From assembly GCA_018268035.1 (NCBI GenBank), contig JAFDXI010000125.1:62001-126000 (forward strand): DNA of 64,000 nt. The letters run 5' to 3'. The translations under genes were made by a program, and so were the position numbers. Positions 36,521 to 47,300 of this stretch are shown in pieces. This stretch comes from Bacteroidota bacterium (GTDB lineage Bacteria > Bacteroidota > Bacteroidia > Chitinophagales > Chitinophagaceae). Numbering within the stretch: the stretch's first letter is position 1; each line of letters begins with the position of its first letter. The notes beneath the pieces are model-generated. The model searched no databases and was not told the DNA's origin. It saw only the letters and a list, made by a program, of their open reading frames with translations.

Positions 36521-38293
36521 TTATTTGTATAGTGCACCGTAATTTTCACATGCCCTGTAATCAGCGCCTTCACCATCAGAGCCAAATGCATTCCATGCAG
36601 ACGGCCTGAATATTTTTTCTTCATCCACATTATGCATACAAACAGGTATGCGCAACATTGCCGCCAAAGTAATCAATTTATCACCAATATGACCATAACT
36701 AATTGCCCCATGATTTGCCCCCCAATGCAACATTACATTATACACATCAGTGAATGCGCCATTGCCTGTAATGCGGGGTACAAACCAGGTGGTTGGCCAT
36801 GTAATATTTGTACGATTGTCCAAAGTATCGTGTACGTGTTGGGGCAGGTCTATTGTTTCGCCTTCTGCAATCTGCAAAACAGGCCCTAAACCTCTTACCC
36901 AATTGATGCGGCACATAGTAACAGGCATACCACCTTTTGATACAAATTTTGATGAATAACCACCACCTCTGAAATAACCTTTATCACCAGGATACCATGT
37001 GGTTGCTTTTAAACAGTCATCAACTTCTGCATCACTTATTTCCCAGAAAGGTTTCATAGCAGGTTTGCCATTTTTCTGTTGTTGACCTGTTCCATCCAAA
37101 GTAGCTGAGCCGGAGTTAATCAGGTGAATGAAACCATTGGCTGCTGAAGCTTCAGGCCTCCACCCCGTTACGCGTTCAACAGCCTCAGGGCTCCAGTATG
37201 TTCTTACATCAGCAAATATCTGTGCAGTGTTGGTGAGCAAATAACCGAATAACATACTTACACCATTAAAGCAATCATTTTCTGTAGCCAACATAAATGG
37301 AGCACGAATGCCATCCCAGTCAAAAGATGAATTTAAAATTGCTTCAGAAAAATCTCCGTTAGGCAAAAAATCTGTCCATTGTCTTTGGCCCTGGAAACCT
37401 GCAACTATTGCATGATGGCCCAATGCTTCTTCACCAAAACCTTTATCTTTTAAGTGTGGGTTGCCCTGCATCAGGTCTCGAATTATCAAGGTCATCTTCA
37501 CCACAAATTCCCAGTCTTTATCTTTTTGTTCCCTTGATGATTTTTTGCTTTTTTCATTGGCCAAATCATCACCTTCTTTACAATTTTTTTTCACCCACGA
37601 CAATGCTTTTTCAAATTCAGCTTCATCATAAATTTTCTTTTCAATTCGCCGCAGCACTTCTGATGAGTCAACATATTCATTGCGCATACCCAAATATTCA
37701 CGGAAGAAATCAGGTAATACAATTGAGCCTGCAATGCCCATACATACCGAGCCGATAGCGAGATAAGATTTACCACGCATGATGGCAACAGCAAGCCCGG
37801 CCTGTGCAAAACTTAAAAGTTTTTCTCTCACATCATCCTGTATATTTTCATCACCCATATCCTGTACTTCTCTTCCATAAATTCCGAATGCAGGCAAGCC
37901 CATTTGATTGTGTGCAGCAAGAGTGGCAGCAAGATAAACAGCGCCCGGTCTTTCAGTGCCATTAAAACCCCAGATAGCTTTTGGGATAAGAGGATTCATA
38001 TCCATTGTTTCACTTCCATAGCACCAGCAGGGTGTAACTGATAATGAAACACCAACATTATTGACTTCAAATTTCTCTGCACATTTTGCTGCCTCAAAAA
38101 CACCACCGATACAACTGTCTGCAATCACACATTGAACTGGTGAACCATCCGGATAATGCAATTCGTTTTCAAATAAAGCTGCAACTTTTTGAGCCATCTT
38201 CATCGTGGTTGTTTCCAGTGATTCGCGGACACCACCTAAGCGTCCATCTATTATCGGGCGGATACCAATCTTTGGATATATTGTCTTACTCAT
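36521..38293 (-). CDS. fucI: L-fucose isomerase (also D-arabinose isomerase)
   Basis: 590 residues, matching the 591 of E. coli FucI. It starts [20 protein letters not shown] and contains [33 protein letters not shown] and the C-terminal [19 protein letters not shown] segment of the family. The enzyme needs Mn2+ and converts L-fucose to L-fuculose or D-arabinose to D-ribulose. The ribulokinase downstream and two GH172 enzymes favour the second use here, which is inference. Confidence 0.95.
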   Translation of the reverse strand: MSKTIYPKIGIRPIIDGRLGGVRESLETTTMKMAQKVAALFENELHYPDGSPVQCVIADSCIGGVFEAAKCAEKFEVNNVGVSLSVTPCWCYGSETMDMNPLIPKAIWGFNGTERPGAVYLAATLAAHNQMGLPAFGIYGREVQDMGDENIQDDVREKLLSFAQAGLAVAIMRGKSYLAIGSVCMGIAGSIVLPDFFREYLGMRNEYVDSSEVLRRIEKKIYDEAEFEKALSWVKKNCKEGDDLANEKSKKSSREQKDKDWEFVVKMTLIIRDLMQGNPHLKDKGFGEEALGHHAIVAGFQGQRQWTDFLPNGDFSEAILNSSFDWDGIRAPFMLATENDCFNGVSMLFGYLLTNTAQIFADVRTYWSPEAVERVTGWRPEASAANGFIHLINSGSATLDGTGQQQKNGKPAMKPFWEISDAEVDDCLKATTWYPGDKGYFRGGGYSSKFVSKGGMPVTMCRINWVRGLGPVLQIAEGETIDLPQHVHDTLDNRTNITWPTTWFVPRITGNGAFTDVYNVMLHWGANHGAISYGHIGDKLITLAAMLRIPVCMHNVDEEKIFRPSAWNAFGSDGEGADYRACENYGALYK

Positions 38294-38394
38294 ATTTAGA
38301 AAATATTTTTAGAATGATGATTTCAGGAATGATTTTTTGGCTGAACTATTTTCTTCTCACAATTCATTGTATCAATCACATCCCAACCATCTTG

Positions 38395-39693
38395 TTATTT
38401 AAAAGCAGATGTCACTTCATTTAAAGGCACACCCAATAATTTCTGGCTAATCATGTCAAGTGATTTTTCATCACCGGTGAAATGATACACTGCCTGTTTA
38501 TGCATGATGGATTGTTGTGGTTGAAGGAATGCGGCTGGTGATACACTTTCAATCTCATAAAAAGGCCCCATTTGTGAACCATCAGCCAATGGGCCATCAT
38601 TATAAGCATTGACTGCATCACCTGAAAATGGCGGTTTTGTTGTCGTCCATTCCTGGTTTAAATATTTTGCTGATGAATCAGGTTCAAACATCGCAATCGT
38701 CAATATTTTATTTTGTGCATCATAACTACCAATAACCGGTTTTGCAAATTTTGGTTTGATGCCGAGTTTGCCCCTGCTCTTGCCATCAGCTTTAAACAAT
38801 AACCTATTATCATCATGATGCAACCTGTCTGCAGTTATTTCACCAAAATAATTGGTTGTGGCCACATCACTAAAATTTACACCTGCTGCATTTTTATAAG
38901 GAACAATGATTACTGTTGATGGTGTATTTTTCATCATATCTAAAATCCAGATGCAGGGCATGCCGGCAGCTTCTGTCCATGCATCTTTACCTGTGTTGGT
39001 TAAAGTATTGATAGTTTGGTAAGCCACCGTTTTTACAGTATTATCCAATGACAGGCCTGTGTTGTTTTTTATTTCATCACTATTTAAAATATCCACTTGT
39101 CTTGTTACTGATAATTGCAAATGTGTATTATGGTAGTTTATTAACTGCATATCTTTTTGCATGGTTACAGAGTTGCCTGTTTGAGCTGTGATGTTCCAGG
39201 GTTCTGTATCATAAGCGGAAGGTGTTTTCCAATGAGCAAAGACCATTGAATCGCCCGGTTGAAAGAACAATGAAAAAGGTCCGCCTTCGGGGCCAAGCCA
39301 TAAACGGTTTTCGCCACCATAAGCATTCATGTGTGCATCTTCTGGTCCGTTGAATGCTTTGTAATTTACCCAGCCAAAACTAAAACCATTATCACCATTT
39401 GCAGTGGATGTAAAAACTTTACCCTGGTATTTTGGTGAAACAATAATTTGAGATTCACCATTATTTGTTTTTAACACAATTACACTATCATGTTGCTTTA
39501 AAAAATTAAGATCAAAACCAAATGTACCTGCAGCAAAAGTGCCGGTATCCTTACCATCCTCTGGCCCTTGCTTGCTTGTTGTATTATTACAGGAAGATGT
39601 AAGCATAATAATAAAGATGATTGTTATTGTATAAAAACAGGTGTTGTTGGAAAACCGGGAAAGCCTTGAAATTAAGTTTGTACTTATATCCAT
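38395..39693 (-). CDS. Secreted lipoprotein, DUF6786-like, first gene of the sugar operon
   Basis: 432 residues. The N-terminus has a hydrophobic segment and a lipobox-like LTSSC (Cys about 35), so it is probably an exported lipoprotein. The body is all-beta with WLGPEGGPFSLFF, NITAQTGNSV and LSVTRQVDIL segments, reminiscent of galactose-mutarotase-like sandwiches and the DUF6786 proteins found in PULs. Function unknown. The start codon lies two bases after a LacI-type operator, so repression should block transcription of this gene and of fucI onwards. Confidence 0.75.
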   Translation of the reverse strand: MDISTNLISRLSRFSNNTCFYTITIIFIIMLTSSCNNTTSKQGPEDGKDTGTFAAGTFGFDLNFLKQHDSVIVLKTNNGESQIIVSPKYQGKVFTSTANGDNGFSFGWVNYKAFNGPEDAHMNAYGGENRLWLGPEGGPFSLFFQPGDSMVFAHWKTPSAYDTEPWNITAQTGNSVTMQKDMQLINYHNTHLQLSVTRQVDILNSDEIKNNTGLSLDNTVKTVAYQTINTLTNTGKDAWTEAAGMPCIWILDMMKNTPSTVIIVPYKNAAGVNFSDVATTNYFGEITADRLHHDDNRLLFKADGKSRGKLGIKPKFAKPVIGSYDAQNKILTIAMFEPDSSAKYLNQEWTTTKPPFSGDAVNAYNDGPLADGSQMGPFYEIESVSPAAFLQPQQSIMHKQAVYHFTGDEKSLDMISQKLLGVPLNEVTSAFK

Positions 39694-39695
39694 AT

Positions 39696-39710
39696 TTTAA
39701 TCGTTTAAGC
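39696..39710. promoter_or_regulatory. LacI-type operator (TTTAATCGTTTAAGC)
   Basis: Same 15-mer as the three sites upstream of susC, centred on CG with TTAA arms, the usual form of LacI-family sites. It lies directly before the DUF6786-like gene that leads the fucI operon. Confidence 0.8.
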
Positions 39711-39728
39711 CTGATGTTAAAAATATAT

Positions 39729-40751
39729 TTATGATTTGCTGCCACAACTTTCACGAACCATCAGTTTGGCTTCTACAATCACATCAGTTATTTTTTTAGT
39801 TTTATTCTGCAGCTTATTTAAAACAAGCTTTACAGTTTCAATGCCAATATCAGTCAATGACTGGCTCACATAAGTAACGGGAGAATAAAAGAAATCAAAA
39901 GCATCACTTTCGTCAAAAGAAATAATTGCCAAATCATCCGGCACTTTTATACCCAACCTGTTGATTTCTTTTAACCCTGCTACTGCCAGAGAGTTGGTGG
40001 CAAAAAACAAAGCATCCACCTGCAATGGTTTGAGCAATGCTTTTAATTTAGATGCAACATCTTTTTCAATATTCTTATAACTTGCTTCAATCAGCCATTC
40101 TTTTTTAAAACGGATATTATTATCTTTTAATACTGCTTTATAACCCTGCTTCCTGTCCTGCATGTGTGATTGTTTGGTATCATACGCCACCATGCCTATC
40201 TTCCTCCGGTTATTTTTTATGAGTTGTTTTATTGCTTTACCGGCAGCAGTAAAATTATTGATGTGTACACAGTCTGCTTTCAGTCCGGGAAAGAAACGAT
40301 CCATCAACACTACCGGAATACCTCTGTTGATGATAGATTCAATCTGCGCTTCAGTGCTTGCAGCCGGTGTGATAATAAAAGCATCTACTAACCGGGTAGT
40401 AAACACATCTATCAGGTTAAGTTGTTTTTCTGCATTTTCATCACTGCTACCGAAGATAACCACATAACCGTGTTTCTTTGCTTCATCTTCTATTATCCTT
40501 GCGATGGTAGAGAAAAAGGGGTTGGAGATATCGGCAACAATTAATCCTATTGTTTTTGTTCTGCCCATCTTCAGGCTTTTGGCAATAAGATTAGGCTGGT
40601 AGTGTAAATCTGCAGCAGCTTTCCTGATTTTCTTCACCATATCAGCGCCAACCCTTGCTTCTTTTTCCTTTCCATTCAAGACATAAGAAACCAGTGCTGT
40701 TGAAACACCGATATGTTGAGCTACATCTTTAAGCGCTACTTTTTTTTCCAC
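39729..40751 (-). CDS. LacI-family transcriptional regulator
   Basis: 340 residues. It has an N-terminal helix-turn-helix (VALKDVAQHIGVSTALVSYVLNG) with the hinge helix following, then a periplasmic-binding-protein-like sugar domain (from about 62: TIGLIVADISNPFFS). The 15-bp sequence repeated on both sides of the gene is the natural target. It lies between two operons of sugar genes and probably responds to the released monosaccharide or a phosphorylated product. Same strand as its neighbours. Confidence 0.92.
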   Translation of the reverse strand: MEKKVALKDVAQHIGVSTALVSYVLNGKEKEARVGADMVKKIRKAAADLHYQPNLIAKSLKMGRTKTIGLIVADISNPFFSTIARIIEDEAKKHGYVVIFGSSDENAEKQLNLIDVFTTRLVDAFIITPAASTEAQIESIINRGIPVVLMDRFFPGLKADCVHINNFTAAGKAIKQLIKNNRRKIGMVAYDTKQSHMQDRKQGYKAVLKDNNIRFKKEWLIEASYKNIEKDVASKLKALLKPLQVDALFFATNSLAVAGLKEINRLGIKVPDDLAIISFDESDAFDFFYSPVTYVSQSLTDIGIETVKLVLNKLQNKTKKITDVIVEAKLMVRESCGSKS

Positions 40752-40795
40752 TACCTGAACATTAGTTTATACAAATTAGAAATCCTTCAACCTTA

Positions 40796-41266
40796 TTATA
40801 ACTGTGCTGCAATCTCTTCCGGCTCCAGGTTGCCTTTTATAATTTTTTTAAGCTGGCCAGTTTTGTCATATTCAGCCACAAATGGGAAATGCTGTATGTT
40901 ATAATATTTCTGCACGATAAATGTATAACCTTCCGAGCCAACTTTAATATTTTGATGACTGGATAATTTATACTTATCGTCAAAAGCTTTTACTGCTTTA
41001 ATATCTTCATAAGAAATCATCACCAATTGATCATTCTTAAGATCATTCACACGTTTCATCATTTTTTCAGTAAACACTTTGCAATGATCACAGGTGGGTG
41101 AAAAATATACCAGTATGACAGGCTTATTTTTTGCAAGCTGTTGATAGGTATAACCTGCACCGTTGGTCAGCCTGATTTTAAAGGGAGCAATGGAACTATT
41201 GCCCCCTTGAGCTAACAACTGCATGTATATGAAAAAACCAACTAAACAGAGAATGCTTTTTTGCAC
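40796..41266 (-). CDS. Secreted thioredoxin-fold protein
   Basis: 156 residues with a Sec signal peptide (ends MQLLAQ) and a TlpA/thioredoxin fold: VYFSPTCDHCKVF carries the CxxC, and a cis-Pro is at HFPFV. A periplasmic redox role or maturation of secreted partners is likely. The start is GTG at 41266 since no suitable ATG precedes the signal peptide. It lies 44 bases before the lacI start on the same strand, so it is co-oriented with the sugar locus. Confidence 0.82.
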   Translation of the reverse strand: MQKSILCLVGFFIYMQLLAQGGNSSIAPFKIRLTNGAGYTYQQLAKNKPVILVYFSPTCDHCKVFTEKMMKRVNDLKNDQLVMISYEDIKAVKAFDDKYKLSSHQNIKVGSEGYTFIVQKYYNIQHFPFVAEYDKTGQLKKIIKGNLEPEEIAAQL

Positions 41267-41328
41267 GGCAACAACTATTTTATAAGAATTTTATACTTGT
41301 CAAAAAATACTGAATCATTTTTTAAACA

Positions 41329-42492
41329 TTAATTCACTTCGAGATGATCTTTATCAGGCAATACCGGGAATGGATTATGCGGTTCTGTCTGATACCAGAA
41401 GACCGTTGTAGCAATATCGTCCTGCAAAGGAAGATAACGGCCACCATCGCGCCAGCCCAAAGCCTGTATCGTTACTCTTAAATCTTTATCAAATCTGATG
41501 GGATCTTTGATATGCCAGCGATATAAACCAAACCGCTGAGCTATCTGGTAATGACCATCACCTTTTATCACCTGGTGTAAACCTGTATAAGGATTTGAGA
41601 ATTCAGTATAATTCACTTCATCCACACCGGCAGCATTTTTTTTGCGGGTATCAAAATCATAAGCACCGCAGAAATAGTCTTCAGTGCCTGTACCATTTAT
41701 AGTAGGATAATCAGTATCACCATCAATAAAGAATTTAATTTCACCTTCACCCCACCATCCGTTGTTGTGTACACCATAAGCCATATATGTGCCTACATAC
41801 TGGCCTTTGCCTTTGATGCCATCCACCAACACATAATCCTGTTTATAAGGTAATGGGTTAGTACGGCGGAACTGTGCATGAAAATATGCCGCATCACTCG
41901 GCACAGAAGTCAGCGTATAATCTACCTGGTAATATAAGACCATATCCTTTTCATCTATATTTTCCATGGTAACCCTGCATTTTTTTCTGAAAGGCATAGG
42001 CCAATAACAATTAAACCCACTGCCCGGGTTGGCGCAAACAGCCAATGAACTCAACTGAGCAAACTGTCCCCATCCCTGGCAGAAAAAATCGCCCACGGGT
42101 ACTTCAACAGAAGGTGTGGTTTCATCATCCCAATAAAAACGGAGAATAGAATAACGCCAGTTGCCGGTGGGTGTCATCCAGATGTGCTGTATGGCGCCAG
42201 GCCCGGTTATTTCTGCTACAGTAAATGTGGTGTGTGATTTAATAATTACACTCGGGCTTATTTTCCAGCCTTTACCTAAATCCCTGGCAGCACTCTGACC
42301 CGTACCGGTTGTTGCCATACCGCCTTTCCCTTTTTCGCCCGTAAAATTTTCAGGGCTGATAGAACGTGTTTTGGCATCAGACAACATAAAAATATTACTC
42401 ATGTCAGAATTGATACCATTGAAGGATTGCGCAAATGCGCCAACAGTTATGAAACTTACGAAAGCAAGCAAAAGTCTTTTTTTCATTCGCAT
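41329..42492 (-). CDS. GH172 (DUF2961) family protein, smaller paralogue
   Basis: 387 residues with a Sec signal peptide (ends VGAFAQ). It has the GH172 core: GPGAIQHIWMTPTGNW, a WDDETTPSVEVPVGDFF block, and GTGTEDYFCGAYDF with Glu271. It ends after the barrel, unlike the 649-residue paralogue. Located directly after susD, it is a likely enzyme acting on the glycan captured by SusCD. GH172 function ranges over alpha-fructofuranose and alpha-D-arabinofuranose substrates. Confidence 0.9.
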   Translation of the reverse strand: MRMKKRLLLAFVSFITVGAFAQSFNGINSDMSNIFMLSDAKTRSISPENFTGEKGKGGMATTGTGQSAARDLGKGWKISPSVIIKSHTTFTVAEITGPGAIQHIWMTPTGNWRYSILRFYWDDETTPSVEVPVGDFFCQGWGQFAQLSSLAVCANPGSGFNCYWPMPFRKKCRVTMENIDEKDMVLYYQVDYTLTSVPSDAAYFHAQFRRTNPLPYKQDYVLVDGIKGKGQYVGTYMAYGVHNNGWWGEGEIKFFIDGDTDYPTINGTGTEDYFCGAYDFDTRKKNAAGVDEVNYTEFSNPYTGLHQVIKGDGHYQIAQRFGLYRWHIKDPIRFDKDLRVTIQALGWRDGGRYLPLQDDIATTVFWYQTEPHNPFPVLPDKDHLEVN

Positions 42493-42540
42493 AATTTTTT
42501 ATTGATGAGATATCAGCCTAAAAATATTTTTTTATTTTGA

Positions 42541-44289
42541 TTAATATCCAACATTTTGTTTATACAGTCCAAACGAGTAATTCATCTGAGGTTGAGGTAT
42601 CGGCATAAATTCATCACGACCTGCTGTGAAATGTGCATCAGACATCCATGACCTGTTGCGTGGATATTCTTTGGCAAAATATGCATTTAATGTTGGTTCT
42701 GCAATGCCCCAACGCACCAAATCATACCAACGTGTACCTTCCATTGCAAACTCGAGACGGTCTTCCCACATCAAAGCTTTCCATGCAAAGTCATTTGTCC
42801 AGTTACAATTCACACCATTCTGATACAAACTGATTTTATAATTCAATGTTGGTGTGCCATTAGCAAAAATTAAACGGCCTGTGCTATTGGCAGCCCTCTG
42901 CCTGATCTGGTTAATTATTGGTAATGCTTCGCCTTCTCTTCCCAACCTTATCAGTATTTCTGCTTTCTGCAATAAGACCCTGTCAAAACGAATGACAATT
43001 TCATTTTTTGAATTCCACATCCAGAAAAGATTTACTAGGCCGGGGCAATCAGATTCAACATTTTCTTTTAGTGAGTTAAAAAAACCGTAGTTTGTCGGGT
43101 CTCTTGAACCGCTGCTATCGTATAAAAGGTTTTGCTGGTATTTCCAGGGTAATCCTGGGATAGCAACTGTATGGCCGATACGAGGATCCCATTCATTGTG
43201 ATCAAAATAAGTTTTCTTATCAGTAATTTCTTCATTGTTGAAATTATCAAACATTGGTATGCCATCTGCATCTACTTTAAATGCATTCACCATATCATAA
43301 GAAGCTTTATGAAAATCGCAGCAACTGAAACTTGGCGGCCACCAGGGTGCATTCAAAGGTGTGCTCCCGTTCAGGTTACCATTAGGTGTGCCATCACTAT
43401 GTGTATATTGCCATTCAAAAATTGATTCAGGAGACTGGTTGTCGTAAGAGTATAAAAAGTTTTCAGCAAAATCTGGTGCAAGACTATACTTACCACTATT
43501 GATTATATCATTCGCTAATGTCAACGCTTGTGATAACCTGCTTGTATTGATATTGACAACCTGGTTATTTTCATCCTGTTCATACGCCATCCACATTAAA
43601 CATTCAAGCATCTCAGCTTCTGCTGCATATTTTGTTGGCCTTCCTTTGTCTGATTGAGTTTCAGGCAGGGCGCTATAAGCAGCAGCAAAATCATCATAAA
43701 TATGTTGCCATAGATACAAATCGTTTTGTGCTGTATCAGGATGGTTTGGCGTATGCGCAATGGAATCATTTGAAGCAACTGTTTCATCATAGTAAGGCAC
43801 CCATTTATACCATTTCTTCAGGTCTAAATAAAAATATCCGCGCAGGAATTTCACTTCTGCGATTCTTTGTTGTTTCAAAGGATAAGCAGCTTCGTCAATT
43901 GAGTTTAATGCCCTCAATGCAGTATTGCATCTTGATACGCCTTCATATTGACCATACCAGATACCATCATTGTTACCTGCACTGGGTGTATTAAGTGAAA
44001 ATACTTCCCATTGGTACCAGGGTATCTGGTCACCAATACCGCCACCACCTTTATATGAATCGTCCGACTTGATATCGGCCAGCCAGGGCGCTAATTTCTG
44101 GTTCAAAGTAAATTCATGCGGATACCATGCATAAGCTGCTATCACAAGTCCGTCCACATTTTCAGGAGTGCTCACATTGCCTTCAGTAACCACCCCCTGC
44201 GGTGTAACATCTAAAAACTTTTTGCAACCTGCTATTGTAAAAATGATTACTGATAACAGTAAAATACTTATGTTCTTTTTCATTGTCAT
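42541..44289 (-). CDS. SusD/RagB-family outer-membrane glycan-binding lipoprotein
   Basis: 582 residues. The N-terminus has a lipobox (IFTIAGC) followed by KKFLDVTPQG, and the helical SusD fold is recognisable with TALRALNSID, EVKFLRGYFYLDLKK and the C-terminal WEDRLEFAMEGTRWYDLVRWG block. It captures oligosaccharides at the cell surface and hands them to the SusC channel encoded 58 bases upstream. Specificity cannot be read from sequence. Confidence 0.94.
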   Translation of the reverse strand: MTMKKNISILLLSVIIFTIAGCKKFLDVTPQGVVTEGNVSTPENVDGLVIAAYAWYPHEFTLNQKLAPWLADIKSDDSYKGGGGIGDQIPWYQWEVFSLNTPSAGNNDGIWYGQYEGVSRCNTALRALNSIDEAAYPLKQQRIAEVKFLRGYFYLDLKKWYKWVPYYDETVASNDSIAHTPNHPDTAQNDLYLWQHIYDDFAAAYSALPETQSDKGRPTKYAAEAEMLECLMWMAYEQDENNQVVNINTSRLSQALTLANDIINSGKYSLAPDFAENFLYSYDNQSPESIFEWQYTHSDGTPNGNLNGSTPLNAPWWPPSFSCCDFHKASYDMVNAFKVDADGIPMFDNFNNEEITDKKTYFDHNEWDPRIGHTVAIPGLPWKYQQNLLYDSSGSRDPTNYGFFNSLKENVESDCPGLVNLFWMWNSKNEIVIRFDRVLLQKAEILIRLGREGEALPIINQIRQRAANSTGRLIFANGTPTLNYKISLYQNGVNCNWTNDFAWKALMWEDRLEFAMEGTRWYDLVRWGIAEPTLNAYFAKEYPRNRSWMSDAHFTAGRDEFMPIPQPQMNYSFGLYKQNVGY

Positions 44290-44347
44290 CTGTGTTTTTT
44301 GATTGATAAATCAGATGTATCTTCTTTAAAATTTATTGATTGTTGTT

Positions 44348-47300
44348 TTAGAATGTTACCTCTACCCCCAATTTGAATAAGCGTGGAATAACATAAGGAT
44401 TGGCATAAGATGCACCATCCGGATTTTCAGGATCAGGACCAGTGTATTTTGAACTTTTTATCATGATGAGGTTTTGTGCCATCACATATACATAAAATTT
44501 TTCCATACTTATTCTTGATACCCATGATTGCGGAAGGCTGTATCCTATCTGAATATTCCTGAGTTTTAAATACTGGCCTGGCTCAACAAAATAGGTGGAA
44601 GTTCTGAGTTCATCATTGACATTATTTAGTGACAATGCCGGAATTGTTGATTTGGTATTAGTCAGTGTCCATGCATCTAACACACGGGTTGGATGATTAA
44701 ACCCATTCTGTATCCATACATTCCAGAAATCACTGTAACTCTTCCATTGATCATAAACCTGTACGCCGGCAACACCCTGCCAGAACATAGACAGGTCAAG
44801 GTTTTTATAATTAAGATTGATAGAAAAACCATATTCAAATTTTGGGGTTACGTTACCATTGCTAATCCAGGTGCGGTCATAATCATAATCAATCACACCA
44901 TCTGGTTTGCCATCAGGCCCGGAGATATCTTTATAACGTATCCTGCCAATGCCTTTACCAGGCTGTACTGCAGAGTTATCCACTTCATCCTGGTTTTGAA
45001 AAAGGCCATCAGTGATAAATCCATATACAGCACCCCAGGGGTGACCGGCGATACCATCACCTTTTAATGCAGAACCACCCCATGTATAAGTTACAGTTTT
45101 AGGAAGGTCATTCACCAAGTTTTTATTGTAAGCTACATTGCCACTAACCTGGTAACTAAAGTCCTTGCCTGAATTACCATGATAAGATAAAACAAGTTCA
45201 ACACCTTTATTCGTCATATTAGCAGCATTGATGTATTGATAACCACCTTCACCGATTGCACCAGGGTATGGAGGAAGTATCAACATACCATCAGTATATT
45301 TCCTGTAAAAATCCAATGAACCTGATATTTTCTGGTTGAGAAAACCGAAATCAATACCTATGTTAGTTTGTGAAGTCGCTTCCCATTTTAAATCAGGATT
45401 ACCTGTTTGAACACGATAGAATCCTGAAGGCAGGTTGCCGGTTTCATTACCACTAATACTATAAGAAGTATAGTTATAATTAGAAGCAAAGAATGTTTGT
45501 GCATTTAATGAATTGATTCCTGCAAGGCTTCCATTCTTTCCCCAGCTTGCCCTGAGCTTCAAATCTGAAATCACTTTGCTACCTGCAAGGAAATTTTCCT
45601 GGCTCAATCTCCAACCCACAGCGAATGCAGGGAACAATGCAAACCTGTTGTTGGAACCGAATTTAGAAGAACCATCATACCTCACTGAACCTGATAAAAG
45701 ATATCTTGAATTATAAGAATAATTGAATTTACCAAAATAAGAAAGCAAGTTGTATTTATCACCACCACCACTTACAGTCATGTTGCCGGTGGCATTACTT
45801 AAATAACCGAAATCATAATTCTGAAATGCAATTGTCTGGCGGTTACCATCCATATATTCAGAAACAAATTTGTTAGCTTCCATACCTGCCAGCACATCGA
45901 GGCTGTGTTTGCCTGTATTTAATTTATAATTGAGGGTGTTGGTAAGATCAAGTTGTGTTTCTCTCCAATACCATTGGTCCACACTGCTGGTTGGATTGAA
46001 TTTGCCGCCGGCTTCCTGAAAAGTAAACTGGATATTACGATGGTAGCCATCAGTATAAATCAAACCCAGCTGAGAGCGGAAAGTAAAATTTTTGAGGAAA
46101 TAAATATTCGCATGTACATCACCATATATTTTATTGTATTTATTTCCGTTATCCTTATTTAGTGTGAGTTCACGCACAGGGTTCCAATAATCATCCATAC
46201 CTAAAGCAACTGCAGAGCCACCCCAGCCACCATCAGTTGAATGTACAGGAATGATTGGAGGTTCAATCAGTGCGAGGTGGGTTACATTTTGATTATGGTC
46301 TATCAGATGTGAAGCTTCCAGATTTTCACCGATAGTGAAATGGTCACCAATCACTTTATATTCTGTATTCACCCTTACAGTAAATCTTTGAAAGCCTGTA
46401 TAAATCTGGGTACCTTCATTTTCCATATAATTTAATGAAAGAAATGAAGTAGATTTTTCATTTCCGCCGGATACTGTCAACTGGTGGTTATGCTGGATAC
46501 CATTTTGAGAAATTGCATCTAACCAATTTGTATTGGCAGCTATCATTGTTGAATCTGCATTGAGGTATTGACGTGGTGTTACTTTATCCAATACTGGTAT
46601 TCCGTTATTATCTGTATGCCAGTCATAAGTATAAATCTGTGTAACGGCAGCGGGGTCCTGTCCTCCGTTAACGGCAGCCTGCCACAATGCCTGACCATAT
46701 TGTTGTGTATTCAGCATATCCGGCTTATTATTCCAGTTAGCTAAACCCACAGAACCATGATAAGAAATTTTTGTTTTACCTGCCAGCCCTTTTTTTGTTT
46801 GTATTAATATAACACCAGCACCACCCTGGGTACCATAAATGCTGGCAGAATATGCATCTTTTAATACCTGCATGGATGCGATGTTATCAGGATTGATATC
46901 GCGCAGATTGGTATAGCTGGGTACTCCATCTATAACGATCAGCGGATTGGCGCCGTTCAGAGAAGTAAGGCCCCTCACCTGTATGCCCACATCACCTGCG
47001 GGATTACCATCTGTTGTAATATGAAGGCCTGGCACAACGCCCTGCAAAGATTGCATAACATTGGTGCCGCCATGCCCTTTACTCAATTCGCTTGGTGTTA
47101 CCACAGCAACGGCGCCTGTAAGGTCTGCTTTCTTCTGAGTCATATAACCGGTAACGACTACTTCATTCAAATCAGATGCAGCATCATCTTTCATAACAAT
47201 ATTCATCATCAAATCATCACCTACAACCACAGTCTGTTTTACTTTACCTATATAAGAAATCTCCAAAGACTGGCCTTTGGCCGCATTGATGGTGAAGCTG

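Noticed and set aside
28711-39693. Plain L-fucose catabolic operon
   Set aside because: No fuculose-1-phosphate aldolase was found, the kinase is of the 550-residue AraB type, and two GH172 plus GH116 accompany it. L-fucose use cannot be excluded but is the weaker reading.
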